Below the pieces are notes generated by a model. The model worked only from the letters and a program-made list of their open reading frames with translations. It searched no databases and was not told the DNA's origin. The position numbers were made by a program, and so were the translations under genes. DNA of 37,431 bases from Limosilactobacillus alvi (lineage in GTDB: Bacteria; Bacillota; Bacilli; Lactobacillales; Lactobacillaceae): positions 1 through 37,431 of the forward strand of contig NZ_JACJJQ010000016.1 in assembly GCF_016900115.1 (NCBI RefSeq). Direction: 5' to 3'. Below, in pieces: positions 7,120-15,618 of this stretch (the first letter of the stretch is position 1; each line of letters starts with the position of its first letter).

Positions 7120-9486
7120 ATGGCGAACATACTTAGAAAGTGGATTGAAAGTGACCGGCGAGAACTTCGACGGATCAATAAAATCGCAAATAAGGTTGAA
7201 AGTTATGCCGATCAGATGGCGAAACTAACGGATGATCAATTAAAAGCTAAAACAACTGAATTTAAGAAGCGTGTGCAAGAACAAGGAGAAGACCTTGATA
7301 AGATCTTACCGGAAGCCTTCGCGGTTGCCCGTGAAGGAGCAAAACGGGTTTTAGGTCTCTATCCATTCCACGTGCAGATCATGGGGGGAATCGTCCTCCA
7401 TGAAGGGAACATTGCCGAAATGAAAACCGGTGAAGGGAAGACCTTAACGGCTACGATGCCGGTTTACTTAAATGCCCTAAGTGGAAAAGGGGTTCACGTT
7501 ATTACGGTTAATGAATATCTTTCGCAACGGGACGCCGAAGAAATGGGACAACTTTATCACTGGTTAGGTTGCTCTGTCGGGGTTAACGGTGCGGAAAAGA
7601 CGCCGGATGAAAAGCGGGAAGCCTACAAGTGTGACATCATGTATTCCACGAACAGTGAAATTGGATTTGACTATCTTCGTGATAACATGGCGGTTTACCA
7701 AGAAGATCAAGTTCAACGGGGATTAAATTATGCTATCGTTGATGAAGTTGACTCAATCTTAATCGATGAAGCCCGGACGCCATTGATTATTTCTGGTCCC
7801 GGGACAGGGACTTCAAAGCTTTATCAACAGACTGATCGGTTTGTAAAGAAATTAAAGAACGAGGACGACTACAAGATTGACCTTGAATCCAAGACCGTTT
7901 CTTTAACAGACCAAGGGATCCAAAAAGCGGAAAAGTACTTTAACTTAAAGAACCTTTATGATCCTGATAACACCGCCTTAACTCACCACTTGGATCAAGC
8001 CTTGCGGGCTAACTACATCATGCTTAAGGACAAGGACTACGTGGTTTCCGATGGTGAAGTCTTGATCGTTGATTCCTTTACCGGTCGGGTAATGGAAGGT
8101 CGGCGATTCTCTGATGGTTTACACCAAGCAATTGAAGCTAAGGAACACGTCGAAATTCAAGAAGAAAATAAGACGATGGCCAACATCACCTATCAAAACC
8201 TTTTCCGGATGTACAGTAAGCTAGCTGGGATGACCGGGACGGCGCGGACCGAAATGGAAGAATTTCGGGAAATTTACAATATGGAAACCATTACCATTCC
8301 GACTAACCGGCCTGTAGCTCGGAAGGATGAACCAGACCTGCTTTATCCAACTTTGGAAAGTAAGTTTGCGGCCGTGGTAAGACGGATTAAGAAGCTTCAT
8401 GAAAAGGGTCAACCAGTCCTTGTCGGAACGGTTGCTGTTGAAACTTCAGAGTATCTTTCCCACTTGTTGGATAAGGAAAAGATTCCTCACGTGGTCTTGA
8501 ATGCTAAGAACCACGCTAAGGAAGCAGAAATTGTTAAGAACGCTGGTCAAGTTGGGGCGGTTACAATTGCTACCAACATGGCTGGGCGGGGGACTGATAT
8601 TAAGCTTGGCCCTGGTGTTAAGGAACTAGGCGGTCTTGCCGTTATTGGGACGGAACGCCACGAATCCCGGCGGATTGATAACCAACTTCGGGGACGTTCT
8701 GGTCGACAAGGGGATCCTGGTTTATCTCAGTTCTACCTTTCCCTTGAAGATGATTTAATGAAGCGGTTCGGTGGTGATCGGATCAAGGCTTTCTTGGATC
8801 GGATGAAGGTTGAAGGTGAAGACGCGGTGATCAAGAGTCGTTTCTTAACTCGGCAAGTTGAATCTGCGCAAAAACGGGTTGAAGGGAACAACTACGACTC
8901 CCGGAAGAACGTCTTGCAATATGACGATGTGATGCGGGAACAACGGGAAATCATCTATAAAGAACGGCAACAAGTCATTACCGAAAAGAAATCTTTGAAG
9001 TGGGTCTTAATGCCAATGGTTAAGCGGACTATTCAACGGGAAGTCGACCAACACACCCTTGGTAATCCTGAAGATTGGCAACTTCAAGGCATTCTTGACT
9101 TTGCAACGGAAGTCTTGGTAAAGCCAGATCAAATTAGTATGCGGGATCTCGTTGGTAAGGATGCTAGTCAAATTGTGGACTACTTAATGAGTTTAGCTGA
9201 AGGAGTTTACAAAGATAAACAACGCCAACTTTATGATGCGGCGCAAATGCTTGAGTTTGAAAAAGTAGTTATCCTCCGGGTGGTTGATTCTCATTGGACC
9301 GACCATATCGATGAAATGGATCAATTCCGGCAATCAGTTGGTTTGCGGGGGTATGGTCAGTTAAACCCACTGGTTGAGTACCAAACCGCTGGTTATCACA
9401 TGTTCGAACAAATGATTGCCGACATTGAATACGAAACGACACGGCTCTTTATGAAGTCTGAGATTCGCCAAAATGTAACACGGTAA
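7120..9486 (+). CDS. secA: Preprotein translocase ATPase SecA
   Basis: SecA drives secretory proteins through SecYEG by ATP hydrolysis. The 788 residues contain Walker A MKTGEGKT (101-108), the DEVD Walker B in [15 protein letters not shown], the preprotein cross-linking domain between them, and NBD2 with [12 protein letters not shown] and the [18 protein letters not shown] helicase motif. It ends at IRQNVTR, without the C-terminal zinc motif (CxCxSGx5CH/C) that binds SecB or lipids in many other bacteria; this shorter form is usual in lactobacilli. The start has GGAAGGACAGG upstream. secG, another translocon gene, lies at 23572. Confidence 0.97.
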   Translation: MANILRKWIESDRRELRRINKIANKVESYADQMAKLTDDQLKAKTTEFKKRVQEQGEDLDKILPEAFAVAREGAKRVLGLYPFHVQIMGGIVLHEGNIAEMKTGEGKTLTATMPVYLNALSGKGVHVITVNEYLSQRDAEEMGQLYHWLGCSVGVNGAEKTPDEKREAYKCDIMYSTNSEIGFDYLRDNMAVYQEDQVQRGLNYAIVDEVDSILIDEARTPLIISGPGTGTSKLYQQTDRFVKKLKNEDDYKIDLESKTVSLTDQGIQKAEKYFNLKNLYDPDNTALTHHLDQALRANYIMLKDKDYVVSDGEVLIVDSFTGRVMEGRRFSDGLHQAIEAKEHVEIQEENKTMANITYQNLFRMYSKLAGMTGTARTEMEEFREIYNMETITIPTNRPVARKDEPDLLYPTLESKFAAVVRRIKKLHEKGQPVLVGTVAVETSEYLSHLLDKEKIPHVVLNAKNHAKEAEIVKNAGQVGAVTIATNMAGRGTDIKLGPGVKELGGLAVIGTERHESRRIDNQLRGRSGRQGDPGLSQFYLSLEDDLMKRFGGDRIKAFLDRMKVEGEDAVIKSRFLTRQVESAQKRVEGNNYDSRKNVLQYDDVMREQREIIYKERQQVITEKKSLKWVLMPMVKRTIQREVDQHTLGNPEDWQLQGILDFATEVLVKPDQISMRDLVGKDASQIVDYLMSLAEGVYKDKQRQLYDAAQMLEFEKVVILRVVDSHWTDHIDEMDQFRQSVGLRGYGQLNPLVEYQTAGYHMFEQMIADIEYETTRLFMKSEIRQNVTR

Positions 9487-9503
9487 AAATAAAGAATTAC
9501 GAT

Positions 9504-9561
9504 CGGGTGGAACCCCAGTCGCAAGGGGAACTTTGCGATCCGGTTCGCCCGGTTTTCTTTT
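9504..9561 (+). terminator. secA terminator / prfB attenuator-like hairpin with a T-box-like sequence
   Basis: CGGGTGGAACC (9504-9514) pairs with GGTTCGCCCG (9542-9551) with one bulged G, enclosing an inner hairpin TCGCAA/TTGCGA (9519-9524 and 9533-9538). TTTTCTTTT follows, and the prfB Shine-Dalgarno AAAGGAG comes immediately after. The 5' arm contains GGGTGGAACC, close to the T-box antiterminator core, but no Stem I region fits in the 91-bp gap, so I call it a terminator only. Confidence 0.7.
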
Positions 9562-9577
9562 AAAGGAGCAGAATTTT

Positions 9578-10694
9578 ATGGAACTAAGTGAAGTAAAAAA
9601 ACAATTAGAAGCCATGCAAGCAATGATTGCGCGCTTCGGGAGGTCTCTTTGACTTAGATGCCTTAAATGAAAGCATCGCAATTAATGAAAACAAAATGGC
9701 CCAACCGGACTTTTGGAACGACCAGAAGACGGCACAAAAGTTAATTAGTGAAAATAATGAACTTAAAGCTCGGCGAGATCAATTTACTACCCTTCGGGAC
9801 CAGGTAAATGATCTGCAAGATACCCTTGAGTTACTAATGATGGAAAATGATCCAGAGTTACAGTCAGAAATGGAAACCCAACTTAAGCAGACGCAAGTAG
9901 CGTTGGATGCGTATCGGCTTAGTCAATTGCTGAGTGGTAAGTATGATGCTAAGGATGCCATTCTGGAAATTCACCCTGGAGCTGGTGGTACCGAAGCCCA
10001 GGATTGGGGCGAAATGTTACTGCGGATGTATACTCGTTGGGCAGATCAACACCACTTCACGGTTGAAATTGCCAGTTATGAAGCGGGAGAAGAAGCGGGG
10101 ATTAAATCCGTTACCCTCTTAATTAAAGGACATAATGCGTATGGTTATTTACACCCAGAAAAAGGGGTACACCGGTTAGTTCGGATTTCCCCGTTTGATT
10201 CGGCTAATCGTCGGCATACTTCCTTTGCCTCGGTTGATGTTATGCCTGAACTTGATGAAGAAGTTGAGGTTAATATTGATCCAAGTGACTTGAGGATCGA
10301 TACTTTCCGTTCTAGTGGGGCGGGTGGTCAACACATTAATAAGACTGAATCGGCGGTCCGGATAACCCACTTGCCAACCGGGATTGTAACCTCTTCGCAA
10401 GCTGAACGGTCGCAACTTCAAAATCGGGTTACGGCAATGAATATGTTGAAGTCAAAACTTTACGAATTAGAAGAAGAAAAGAAGGCGCAGGAACGGGCCA
10501 AAATCGAAGGTGAACAAGCTGAGATTGGGTGGGGGTCCCAAATTCGGTCTTATGTTTTCCACCCATATTCTTTGGTTAAGGATAATCGAACGGGATATGA
10601 AACCCATGATGTGCAGGGGGTAATGGATGGTAACCTTGACCCGTTCATTAATGCCTACTTACAGTGGAAACTAAGTAAAAAGACGACTGATTAA
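9578..10694 (+). CDS. prfB: Peptide chain release factor 2, expressed by programmed +1 frameshift
   Basis: RF2 ends translation at UGA and UAA. The gene is in two frames: ATG at 9578 (spaced after AAAGGAG) gives 24 codons ending CTT before an in-frame TGA (9650-9652). Slipping +1 over T9650 continues at GAC 9651 to the stop at 10694, giving 371 residues, the usual RF2 size. The second frame contains the SPF anticodon-like motif (RISPFDSANRR) and the catalytic GGQ (SSGAGGQHINKTE). A Shine-Dalgarno-like GGGAGG sits three bases before the CTT. This is the classic autoregulatory site: low RF2 favours the shift. It lies 91 bp after secA, the usual neighbour in Firmicutes. Confidence 0.97.
9639..9653 (+). 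promoter_or_regulatory. Programmed +1 frameshift site of prfB
   Basis: GGGAGG, a 3-nt gap, then CTT TGA C. The internal Shine-Dalgarno-like sequence, the slippery CTT and the slowly decoded TGA followed by C are the established elements of RF2 autoregulation. Confidence 0.95.
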
Positions 10695-10770
10695 TTGCGG
10701 TTTTCTATCATAAATATTATGATTAAGGTAATTGCTTAAAGATTTTGACAGTTAAGGAGGAGGATTTTTA

Positions 10771-11085
10771 ATGGCTAGTCGGCGTAAAAAACGTAAACGG
10801 TTAACCCGTTCAGCAAGTGATCGGCGCTTGTTAGGAGTGCTCGGAGGCTTTGCCCAGTACTATGGAATCAAGGCTAGTTATTTACGTTGGACCTATGTAA
10901 TTTTAACGATTTTGACGCATGTGGTACCGGGGGCGATTATTTACTTAATGATGGCCTTGGCGATGCCAGCGGATCCTCATACTTTCTCATTAGCTAGCTT
11001 TTTAAAGGGGCAAACTCCATCATCGCAACCTCAACATCGGGAACGCAAAGAACTCCATGATGTGGAGGAGAAGGATGATGTTTAA
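10771..11085 (+). CDS. PspC-domain membrane protein (YvlC-like)
   Basis: A 104-residue protein with a basic N-terminus (RRKKRKRLTRS), then the PspC domain (SDRRLLGVLGGFAQYYGIKASYLRW), one hydrophobic membrane segment (about residues 47-67, IIYLMMALAMP) and a polar, acidic tail. PspC-family proteins belong to envelope-stress systems. In Bacillus subtilis yvlC (PspC) and yvlD precede hprK and lgt, and the same order is seen here. The start is well set by AAGGAGGAGG. The specific function in lactobacilli is unknown. A 7-bp palindromic hairpin (10707-10723) lies in the gap before it without a T-run. Confidence 0.85.
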   Translation: MASRRKKRKRLTRSASDRRLLGVLGGFAQYYGIKASYLRWTYVILTILTHVVPGAIIYLMMALAMPADPHTFSLASFLKGQTPSSQPQHRERKELHDVEEKDDV

Positions 11086-11122
11086 AAAGATGATCCAATA
11101 AGAAGGACAATCAGTCGTAAGA

Positions 11123-11166
11123 GGTAATTTAGTCGCTTTCAAGACCGAGTCCTTATCTAGATTACC
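11123..11166 (+). other. Unassigned hairpin in the pspC-yvlD gap
   Basis: GGTAATTTAG (11123-11132) and CTAGATTACC (11157-11166) form a 10-bp stem with one G-U pair around a 24-nt loop. No T-run follows, so it is not a standard terminator. The region also holds a short frame starting ATGATG at the end of pspC that stops after eight codons, then stays open for a further 27; it may be a decayed small gene. Confidence 0.4.
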
Positions 11167-11221
11167 TAGTCAGAATGTAGCTTAGTAAGTAATAATCATT
11201 AATTATAAAAGGGAAAATAAA

Positions 11222-11575
11222 GTGCGATTTTTAAAAGAACTTTTGATTAACACCATTCTTTTCGTGGCCTTAGCTGGTCTGTTTACTCAAACCGGAATAT
11301 TTTATTTGAGTAGCTTTGGGGCAGCGATTTTAGCGAGTTTGATTTTATCAATTCTAAACGTGCTCGTTAGACCAGTTTTATGGATTTTATCATTACCAAT
11401 TAATATCTTAACTTTGGGTTTATTTAGCTTCGTCCTCAATGGTTTGATGTTAGAATTAACCTCGTGGTTTATCGGCCCCCAATATTTCCATTTTTCGTCA
11501 ATTTGGGGTGCAATTTTAGTAGCACTGATTATGTCGCTATTCAATACCATTATTTCTAGTCATTATCAAGATTAA
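11222..11575 (+). CDS. Four-TM membrane protein of the phage holin 4_2 / YvlD family
   Basis: A 117-residue, very hydrophobic protein with about four membrane helices (roughly 7-27, 29-48, 53-77 and 90-111) and the family's NVLVRPVLWILSLPINILTLGLF segment read in two parts (NVLVRPVLWILSLP, INILTLGLF). It starts with GTG; the ribosome binding site (AAAGGGAAA) is weak. Despite the family name it is a chromosomal membrane protein, not evidence of a phage. It lies between pspC and hprK as yvlD does in B. subtilis and ends 13 bp before hprK, so it probably shares its transcript. Role unknown. Confidence 0.85.
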   Translation: MRFLKELLINTILFVALAGLFTQTGIFYLSSFGAAILASLILSILNVLVRPVLWILSLPINILTLGLFSFVLNGLMLELTSWFIGPQYFHFSSIWGAILVALIMSLFNTIISSHYQD

Positions 11576-11588
11576 AAGGAGCAAAATA

Positions 11589-12548
11589 ATGCCGCAAGAC
11601 TCAGTAACCGTGGCTGATTTGGCCAAAAATGTGCGTTTAAAGGTTCTTCAAGGTGAAGACTACCTTGATCGACCAATTACGACGAGTGATATTTGTCGTC
11701 CATCCCTTGAATTCGCGGGGTATTTCAAACATTATCCAGCAATGCGAATCCAATTACTTGGGATTACTGAAACTGCTTTTGCTAAAGAAATTGGGCATGA
11801 AAAGCGAAAGGAATACTTGGAACGGATGTGTATGCCGGCAACGCCATGCTTCGTGGTATCGACTGACCTACCGGTTATGAGTGAACTAAAGGAAGCAGCG
11901 GCGAAAGCGCATATTCCAATTTTGGGAACCCCGTTAACTTCCTCCCGAATTTTGGGTAATATGACCTCATATTTAGTTGCTCGTTTGGCTAAGCGTCAGT
12001 CAATTCACGGGGTCCTTGTTGATATTGCTGGGGTTGGGGTCCTAATTACTGGTGATTCTGGGGTTGGTAAGAGCGAAACCGCCCTAGAATTGGTACGGCG
12101 GGGTCACCGTTTAGTCGCTGATGATCGGGTTGAAGTTTATGCTCGGGATGAACAAACATTAGTGGGAGCAGCCCCAATGATTCTAGAACACCTGATGGAA
12201 ATTCGGGGCATTGGGATCATTAATGTTATGACCCTTTATGGTTCGGGGGCAGTAATGCCAGAAGATACCATTGACTTAATTGTCCATTTGGAAATCTGGA
12301 CTCCAGATACCCAATTCGATCGGCTTGGTGACCGTGGTGATAAGCAAGAGATCTTAGACGTGCAAGTTCCCAAAGTTTCAGTTCCAGTCAAAACTGGGCG
12401 GAACTTAGCTATTATTATTGAATCAGCGGCAATGAATTACCGGGCCGAGACAATGGGGTACGACGCTACTAAGACCTTTGATGAAAACCTAAACCGGTTG
12501 ATCAAACAAAATTCTACGGCTGATAATAAGGGAGCCAAAAATGATTAA
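11589..12548 (+). CDS. hprK: HPr kinase/phosphorylase
   Basis: HprK phosphorylates HPr on Ser46 in response to glycolytic intermediates and ATP, and removes the phosphate at high Pi. P-Ser-HPr is the CcpA corepressor. The 319 residues contain His140, the P-loop GDSGVGKS (155-162), the D178-D179 pair (VADDRVEVY) and the HprK signature LMEIRGIGIINV. AAAAGGAG precedes the ATG. The last 8 bases overlap lgt, indicating translational coupling. cre-like sites near pgi and the ROK kinase in this same window are expected downstream targets of the pathway. Confidence 0.97.
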   Translation: MPQDSVTVADLAKNVRLKVLQGEDYLDRPITTSDICRPSLEFAGYFKHYPAMRIQLLGITETAFAKEIGHEKRKEYLERMCMPATPCFVVSTDLPVMSELKEAAAKAHIPILGTPLTSSRILGNMTSYLVARLAKRQSIHGVLVDIAGVGVLITGDSGVGKSETALELVRRGHRLVADDRVEVYARDEQTLVGAAPMILEHLMEIRGIGIINVMTLYGSGAVMPEDTIDLIVHLEIWTPDTQFDRLGDRGDKQEILDVQVPKVSVPVKTGRNLAIIIESAAMNYRAETMGYDATKTFDENLNRLIKQNSTADNKGAKND

Positions 12549-13344
12549 GCGTGCACTTAATCCAATTGCGTTACAGTGGGGACCACTAACCGTGCACTGG
12601 TATGGGGTAATTATCGCTACCGGAGTAGTTTTGGCCCTCCTACTGTCAATTCGCGAAGGAAAACGGCAGGGAATCGACGAAGATGCCTTTTATGATTTTT
12701 TATTATATGCTTTGCCGGTAGCAATTATTTGTGCGCGAATTTACTATGTTATTTTTCAATGGCCGTATTATTCGCAACATCCTGATGAAATCATTGCAAT
12801 TTGGGATGGTGGAATTGCCATTTATGGTAGTCTCTTAGGTGGCACAGCCGTTCTTTTATGGTATTGTCATCGCCATTTAATTTCGCCTTGGCAATTTTTG
12901 GATATTGTTTCGCCAACTGTAATTATGGCGCAAGGAATGGGCCGTTGGGGAAACTTCTTTAATCAAGAAGCTTTTGGCCGGATTACGACCCGGGCGGCCT
13001 TGGAGTACCAGCATATCCCGGGGTGGATTATTGATCAAATGGATATTGGGGGTGCTTACCGAGTACCAACCTTTCTATATGAATCGGTTTGGGATTTTAC
13101 TGGTTTTATCATTTTGATGTTGTTACGGCATCGTCATCACCTTTTTAAACGCGGTGAAGTATTCTTATCGTATTTGATTTGGTATTCCTTTGGACGTTTC
13201 TTTATCGAAGGAATGCGCACAGATAGTTTAATGTTAGGCCCAATTCGTTTCTCACAAATGTTGTCCCTAATTTTCTTTATTGGGGCCATCTGTATCTTTA
13301 TCTATCGTCGCCGAACGAAGAAGTTGCCGTGGTATATGGAATAA
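12541..13344 (+). CDS. lgt: Prolipoprotein diacylglyceryl transferase
   Basis: Lgt transfers diacylglycerol from phosphatidylglycerol to the lipobox cysteine of prolipoproteins in the membrane. The 267 residues show about seven hydrophobic segments, the conserved HWYGVI near the N-terminus (His-Gly region) and the Lgt signature GRWGNFFNQEAFG. Later GRFFIEGMRTD carries the conserved Arg-Glu. Length is normal. The start overlaps the hprK stop by 8 bp, as in many Firmicutes. Confidence 0.97.
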   Translation: MIKRALNPIALQWGPLTVHWYGVIIATGVVLALLLSIREGKRQGIDEDAFYDFLLYALPVAIICARIYYVIFQWPYYSQHPDEIIAIWDGGIAIYGSLLGGTAVLLWYCHRHLISPWQFLDIVSPTVIMAQGMGRWGNFFNQEAFGRITTRAALEYQHIPGWIIDQMDIGGAYRVPTFLYESVWDFTGFIILMLLRHRHHLFKRGEVFLSYLIWYSFGRFFIEGMRTDSLMLGPIRFSQMLSLIFFIGAICIFIYRRRTKKLPWYME

Positions 13345-13400
13345 AAGCTTTCGCCGAAAATTCTGTCAGGAAAAGCAAGATCGGCGTGGAAGTTAGCTTT
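13344..13400 (+). other. Two-part stem between lgt and gpsA
   Basis: AAAGCT (13344-13349) pairs with AGCTTT (13395-13400) and CGCCGA (13352-13357) with TCGGCG (13381-13386), separated by an unequal internal loop. No T-run follows. It may be a 3'UTR structure or processing site; I cannot assign it. Confidence 0.35.
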
Positions 13401-13454
13401 ACCTAGATTCACTTAGCGTAATTATTAACCCTCAGATCCTACAAGGAGAATATT

Positions 13455-14471
13455 ATGAATAAAAAAGTTGCAGTATTAGGTGCTGGTTCTTGGGGCAGTG
13501 TCTTAGCGAATGTTTTAGTTGAAAATGGTCATCAAGTAAAGTTATGGTCGCGAGATGCAGATCAGGTTGCGGAGTTAAATCAAAAGCATACAAATCAAAA
13601 ATATATGCCCGATTTTACTTATCAATCGCACTTACAAGCGACTAATGACATGGCGGAAGCTGTTGAAGGCGCATCACTAGTATTAATTGTTATTCCGACT
13701 AAGGGCTTACGATCAGTAGCTCACCAATTAGCGGCTATTTTAGCTAAAATTGGAGCTAAACCAGTAGTTGCTCACGCTACAAAGGGCTTGGAACAAAATA
13801 GCTATAAGCGCCCTTCCGAGATTATCGCCGAAGAAATTCCCACCGCAAATCGGCAAGCGATTGTGGTCTTATCCGGTCCAAGTCATGCCGAAAGTGTAGC
13901 TATTCATGATATGACAGCGGTAACCGCTGCTAGTGAAGATCTGCCGAGTGCTGAGTTAGTCCAAAAACTATTTAGTAATCATTATTTCCGGGTATATACC
14001 AATAATGATGTTATTGGTGCCGAATTTGGCGCGGCATTAAAGAACATTATCTCCATTGGGGCTGGAGCTTTACAAGGTTTAGGCTACCATGATAATGCTC
14101 GAGCGGCACTAATTACCCGTGGGCTAGCTGAAATTCGGCGTTTAGGGGTGGCATTTGGAGCAAACCCAATGACTTTCATTGGCCTTTCCGGAGTAGGCGA
14201 TTTAGTGGTAACCGCGACGAGTAAGAATTCTCGGAATTGGCGGGCTGGTTACCAGCTAGGTCAAGGAAAGCCGCTCCAAGATGTGATTGACCAGATGGGA
14301 ATGGTTATCGAAGGGGTTTATACAACCAAGGCTGCCTATGAATTAGCTCAAAAACGACACGTGCGGATGCCGATTACGGAGGCAATTTACCGGGTTCTTT
14401 ATCAAGGTGAAGATGTAAAAACTGCGATAAGAACATTAATGAATCGAGAAGTTACTTCCGAAGTCGAATAA
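13455..14471 (+). CDS. gpsA: NAD(P)+-dependent glycerol-3-phosphate dehydrogenase
   Basis: GpsA reduces dihydroxyacetone phosphate to sn-glycerol-3-phosphate, the backbone of phospholipids and lipoteichoic acid. The 338 residues begin with the Rossmann motif [15 protein letters not shown] and contain [11 protein letters not shown], the catalytic-lysine region [13 protein letters not shown], and [14 protein letters not shown] with [14 protein letters not shown] precedes ATG. It follows lgt by 110 bp and precedes galU, so lipid, lipoprotein and nucleotide-sugar functions are grouped here. Confidence 0.97.
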   Translation: MNKKVAVLGAGSWGSVLANVLVENGHQVKLWSRDADQVAELNQKHTNQKYMPDFTYQSHLQATNDMAEAVEGASLVLIVIPTKGLRSVAHQLAAILAKIGAKPVVAHATKGLEQNSYKRPSEIIAEEIPTANRQAIVVLSGPSHAESVAIHDMTAVTAASEDLPSAELVQKLFSNHYFRVYTNNDVIGAEFGAALKNIISIGAGALQGLGYHDNARAALITRGLAEIRRLGVAFGANPMTFIGLSGVGDLVVTATSKNSRNWRAGYQLGQGKPLQDVIDQMGMVIEGVYTTKAAYELAQKRHVRMPITEAIYRVLYQGEDVKTAIRTLMNREVTSEVE

Positions 14472-14474
14472 GTA

Positions 14475-14483
14475 TGGTAAAAT
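14475..14483 (+). promoter_or_regulatory. Extended -10 promoter of galU
   Basis: TGGTAAAAT right after the gpsA stop is an extended -10 (TGn plus TAAAAT). No strong -35 is visible. The transcript would start about 35 nt before galU. Confidence 0.45.
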
Positions 14484-14526
14484 TAAAGCGTATGCAATAT
14501 TTTTTTACGGAGGGTTAATTGACATT

Positions 14527-15435
14527 ATGAAGCGAGTACGTAAAGCTATTATTCCAGCCGCGGGGCTGGGCACCCGTTTCCTACCTGCTACGAAGGCATT
14601 GGCAAAGGAAATGTTACCAATTGTTGATAAGCCAACAATCCAATTTATCGTTGAAGAAGCCCGGAAGTCTGGGATCGAAGATATTGTGGTCGTTGATGGA
14701 AAGAATAAGCGCTCCATCGAAGATCACTTTGATTCTAACCCTGAATTGGAAGACAACTTACGTTCTAAGCATAAGGATGAAATGTTAAAGTTGGTTGAAG
14801 AAACTACCGACATCAACATTTACTTTATTCGGCAATCTCACCCACGTGGCTTAGGGGATGCTGTTTTGACGGCCCGGGCTTTCATTGGTGATGAACCATT
14901 TGTTGTTATGTTAGGGGATGACCTTAATAACATTAATGGCAATGGGAATCCATTGACAAAGGAATTGATTGATAGCTACGAAGAAACGGGAGCTTCTACG
15001 CTTGCTGTTATGCGGGTTCCGCATGAAGATACGGCTAAGTACGGGGTTATTAACCCAAGTGAAGAAGTTAAGCCAGGCCTTTATAACGTAACGAGTTTTG
15101 TTGAAAAACCAGATCCAAAGGATGCGCCTTCTGACCTTGCGATTATTGGGCGGTATGTCTTTACGCCAGAAATCTTTGACGTTTTGGAAAAGACGAAGCC
15201 TGGTAAGGGGAATGAAATTCAATTAACAGATGCGATTAACACCTTGAACCGGACGCAACGGGTCTTTGCCCACGAATACAAGGGTGACCGTTACGATACT
15301 GGTAACAAGTTCGGTTGGCTTCAAACTAACATTGAATATGGTTTGAATCACCCACAAACCAAAGATGAGTTGCGGACTTACATTGAAAAATTGGGCGCTA
15401 AGCTTTCTGCTGAAGATAAGCCTAAGAAAAAGTAA
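14527..15435 (+). CDS. galU: UTP-glucose-1-phosphate uridylyltransferase
   Basis: GalU makes UDP-glucose from UTP and glucose-1-phosphate for glycolipids, polysaccharides and the Leloir pathway. The 302 residues start with the nucleotidyl-transferase loop [20 protein letters not shown] and contain [13 protein letters not shown], the metal-site MLGDDL, FVEKPDP and [11 protein letters not shown]. Length is normal, with a Lys-rich C-terminus. The ATG is 12 nt past GGAGGG, a rather long spacing. Repeat copy C, with its terminator, starts 11 bp after the stop. Confidence 0.96.
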   Translation: MKRVRKAIIPAAGLGTRFLPATKALAKEMLPIVDKPTIQFIVEEARKSGIEDIVVVDGKNKRSIEDHFDSNPELEDNLRSKHKDEMLKLVEETTDINIYFIRQSHPRGLGDAVLTARAFIGDEPFVVMLGDDLNNINGNGNPLTKELIDSYEETGASTLAVMRVPHEDTAKYGVINPSEEVKPGLYNVTSFVEKPDPKDAPSDLAIIGRYVFTPEIFDVLEKTKPGKGNEIQLTDAINTLNRTQRVFAHEYKGDRYDTGNKFGWLQTNIEYGLNHPQTKDELRTYIEKLGAKLSAEDKPKKK

Positions 15436-15445
15436 TTGAGACCTT

Positions 15446-15530
15446 TTTGACCTTAGTTACTGAGTAACATTCGGAGATGCAAGAGAGGCTGGGAAGAAAC
15501 TCGTGTTTCTTCCCAGCCTCTCGTTTTTTA
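15446..15530 (+). repeat. Dispersed structured 3' element, copy C (only the last two hairpins)
   Basis: Matching begins at TTTGACCTTAG and includes GTTAC-TGA-GTAAC, the constant ACATTCGGAGATG and the terminal hairpin. Everything upstream of this in copies A, B and D is absent. It sits just after galU in the galU direction. Confidence 0.85.
15483..15529 (+). terminator. galU terminator (repeat copy C)
   Basis: An 18-bp perfect stem: GAGAGGCTGGGAAGAAAC pairs with its complement after the loop TCGT, followed by G and six T. Confidence 0.92.
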
Positions 15531-15555
15531 ATTTACAAAAAAATAATCAAGAAGC

Positions 15556-15584
15556 TAGTCCAGTAAAATTTACCAAGTTATAAT
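15556..15584 (+). promoter_or_regulatory. Promoter of the Mub-like protein / reductase operon
   Basis: A consensus TATAAT (15579-15584) lies 17 nt after a weak -35 (TAGTCC, 15556-15561). The predicted start near 15591 lies past an upstream ATG (15589), supporting translation from 15619. Confidence 0.6.
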
Positions 15585-15618
15585 AAAAATGAGATTGTCT
15601 GGGAAAGAGGGGCTTGGC

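Noticed and set aside
9501-9561. Functional T-box riboswitch before prfB
   Set aside because: Only the GGGTGGAACC core is present; no specifier loop or Stem I fits between secA and prfB, and prfB is not a usual T-box target.
9361-9681. 106-codon minus-strand frame across the secA-prfB junction
   Set aside because: It is antisense to the secA C-terminus and the prfB frameshift region, both firmly assigned.
11222-11575. Prophage holin
   Set aside because: Family name only; the gene sits in the conserved pspC-yvlD-hprK-lgt order and no other phage gene is near.
15589-15618. N-terminal extension of the Mub-like protein from ATG 15589
   Set aside because: It coincides with the predicted transcript start, has no ribosome binding site, and would not supply a signal peptide anyway.
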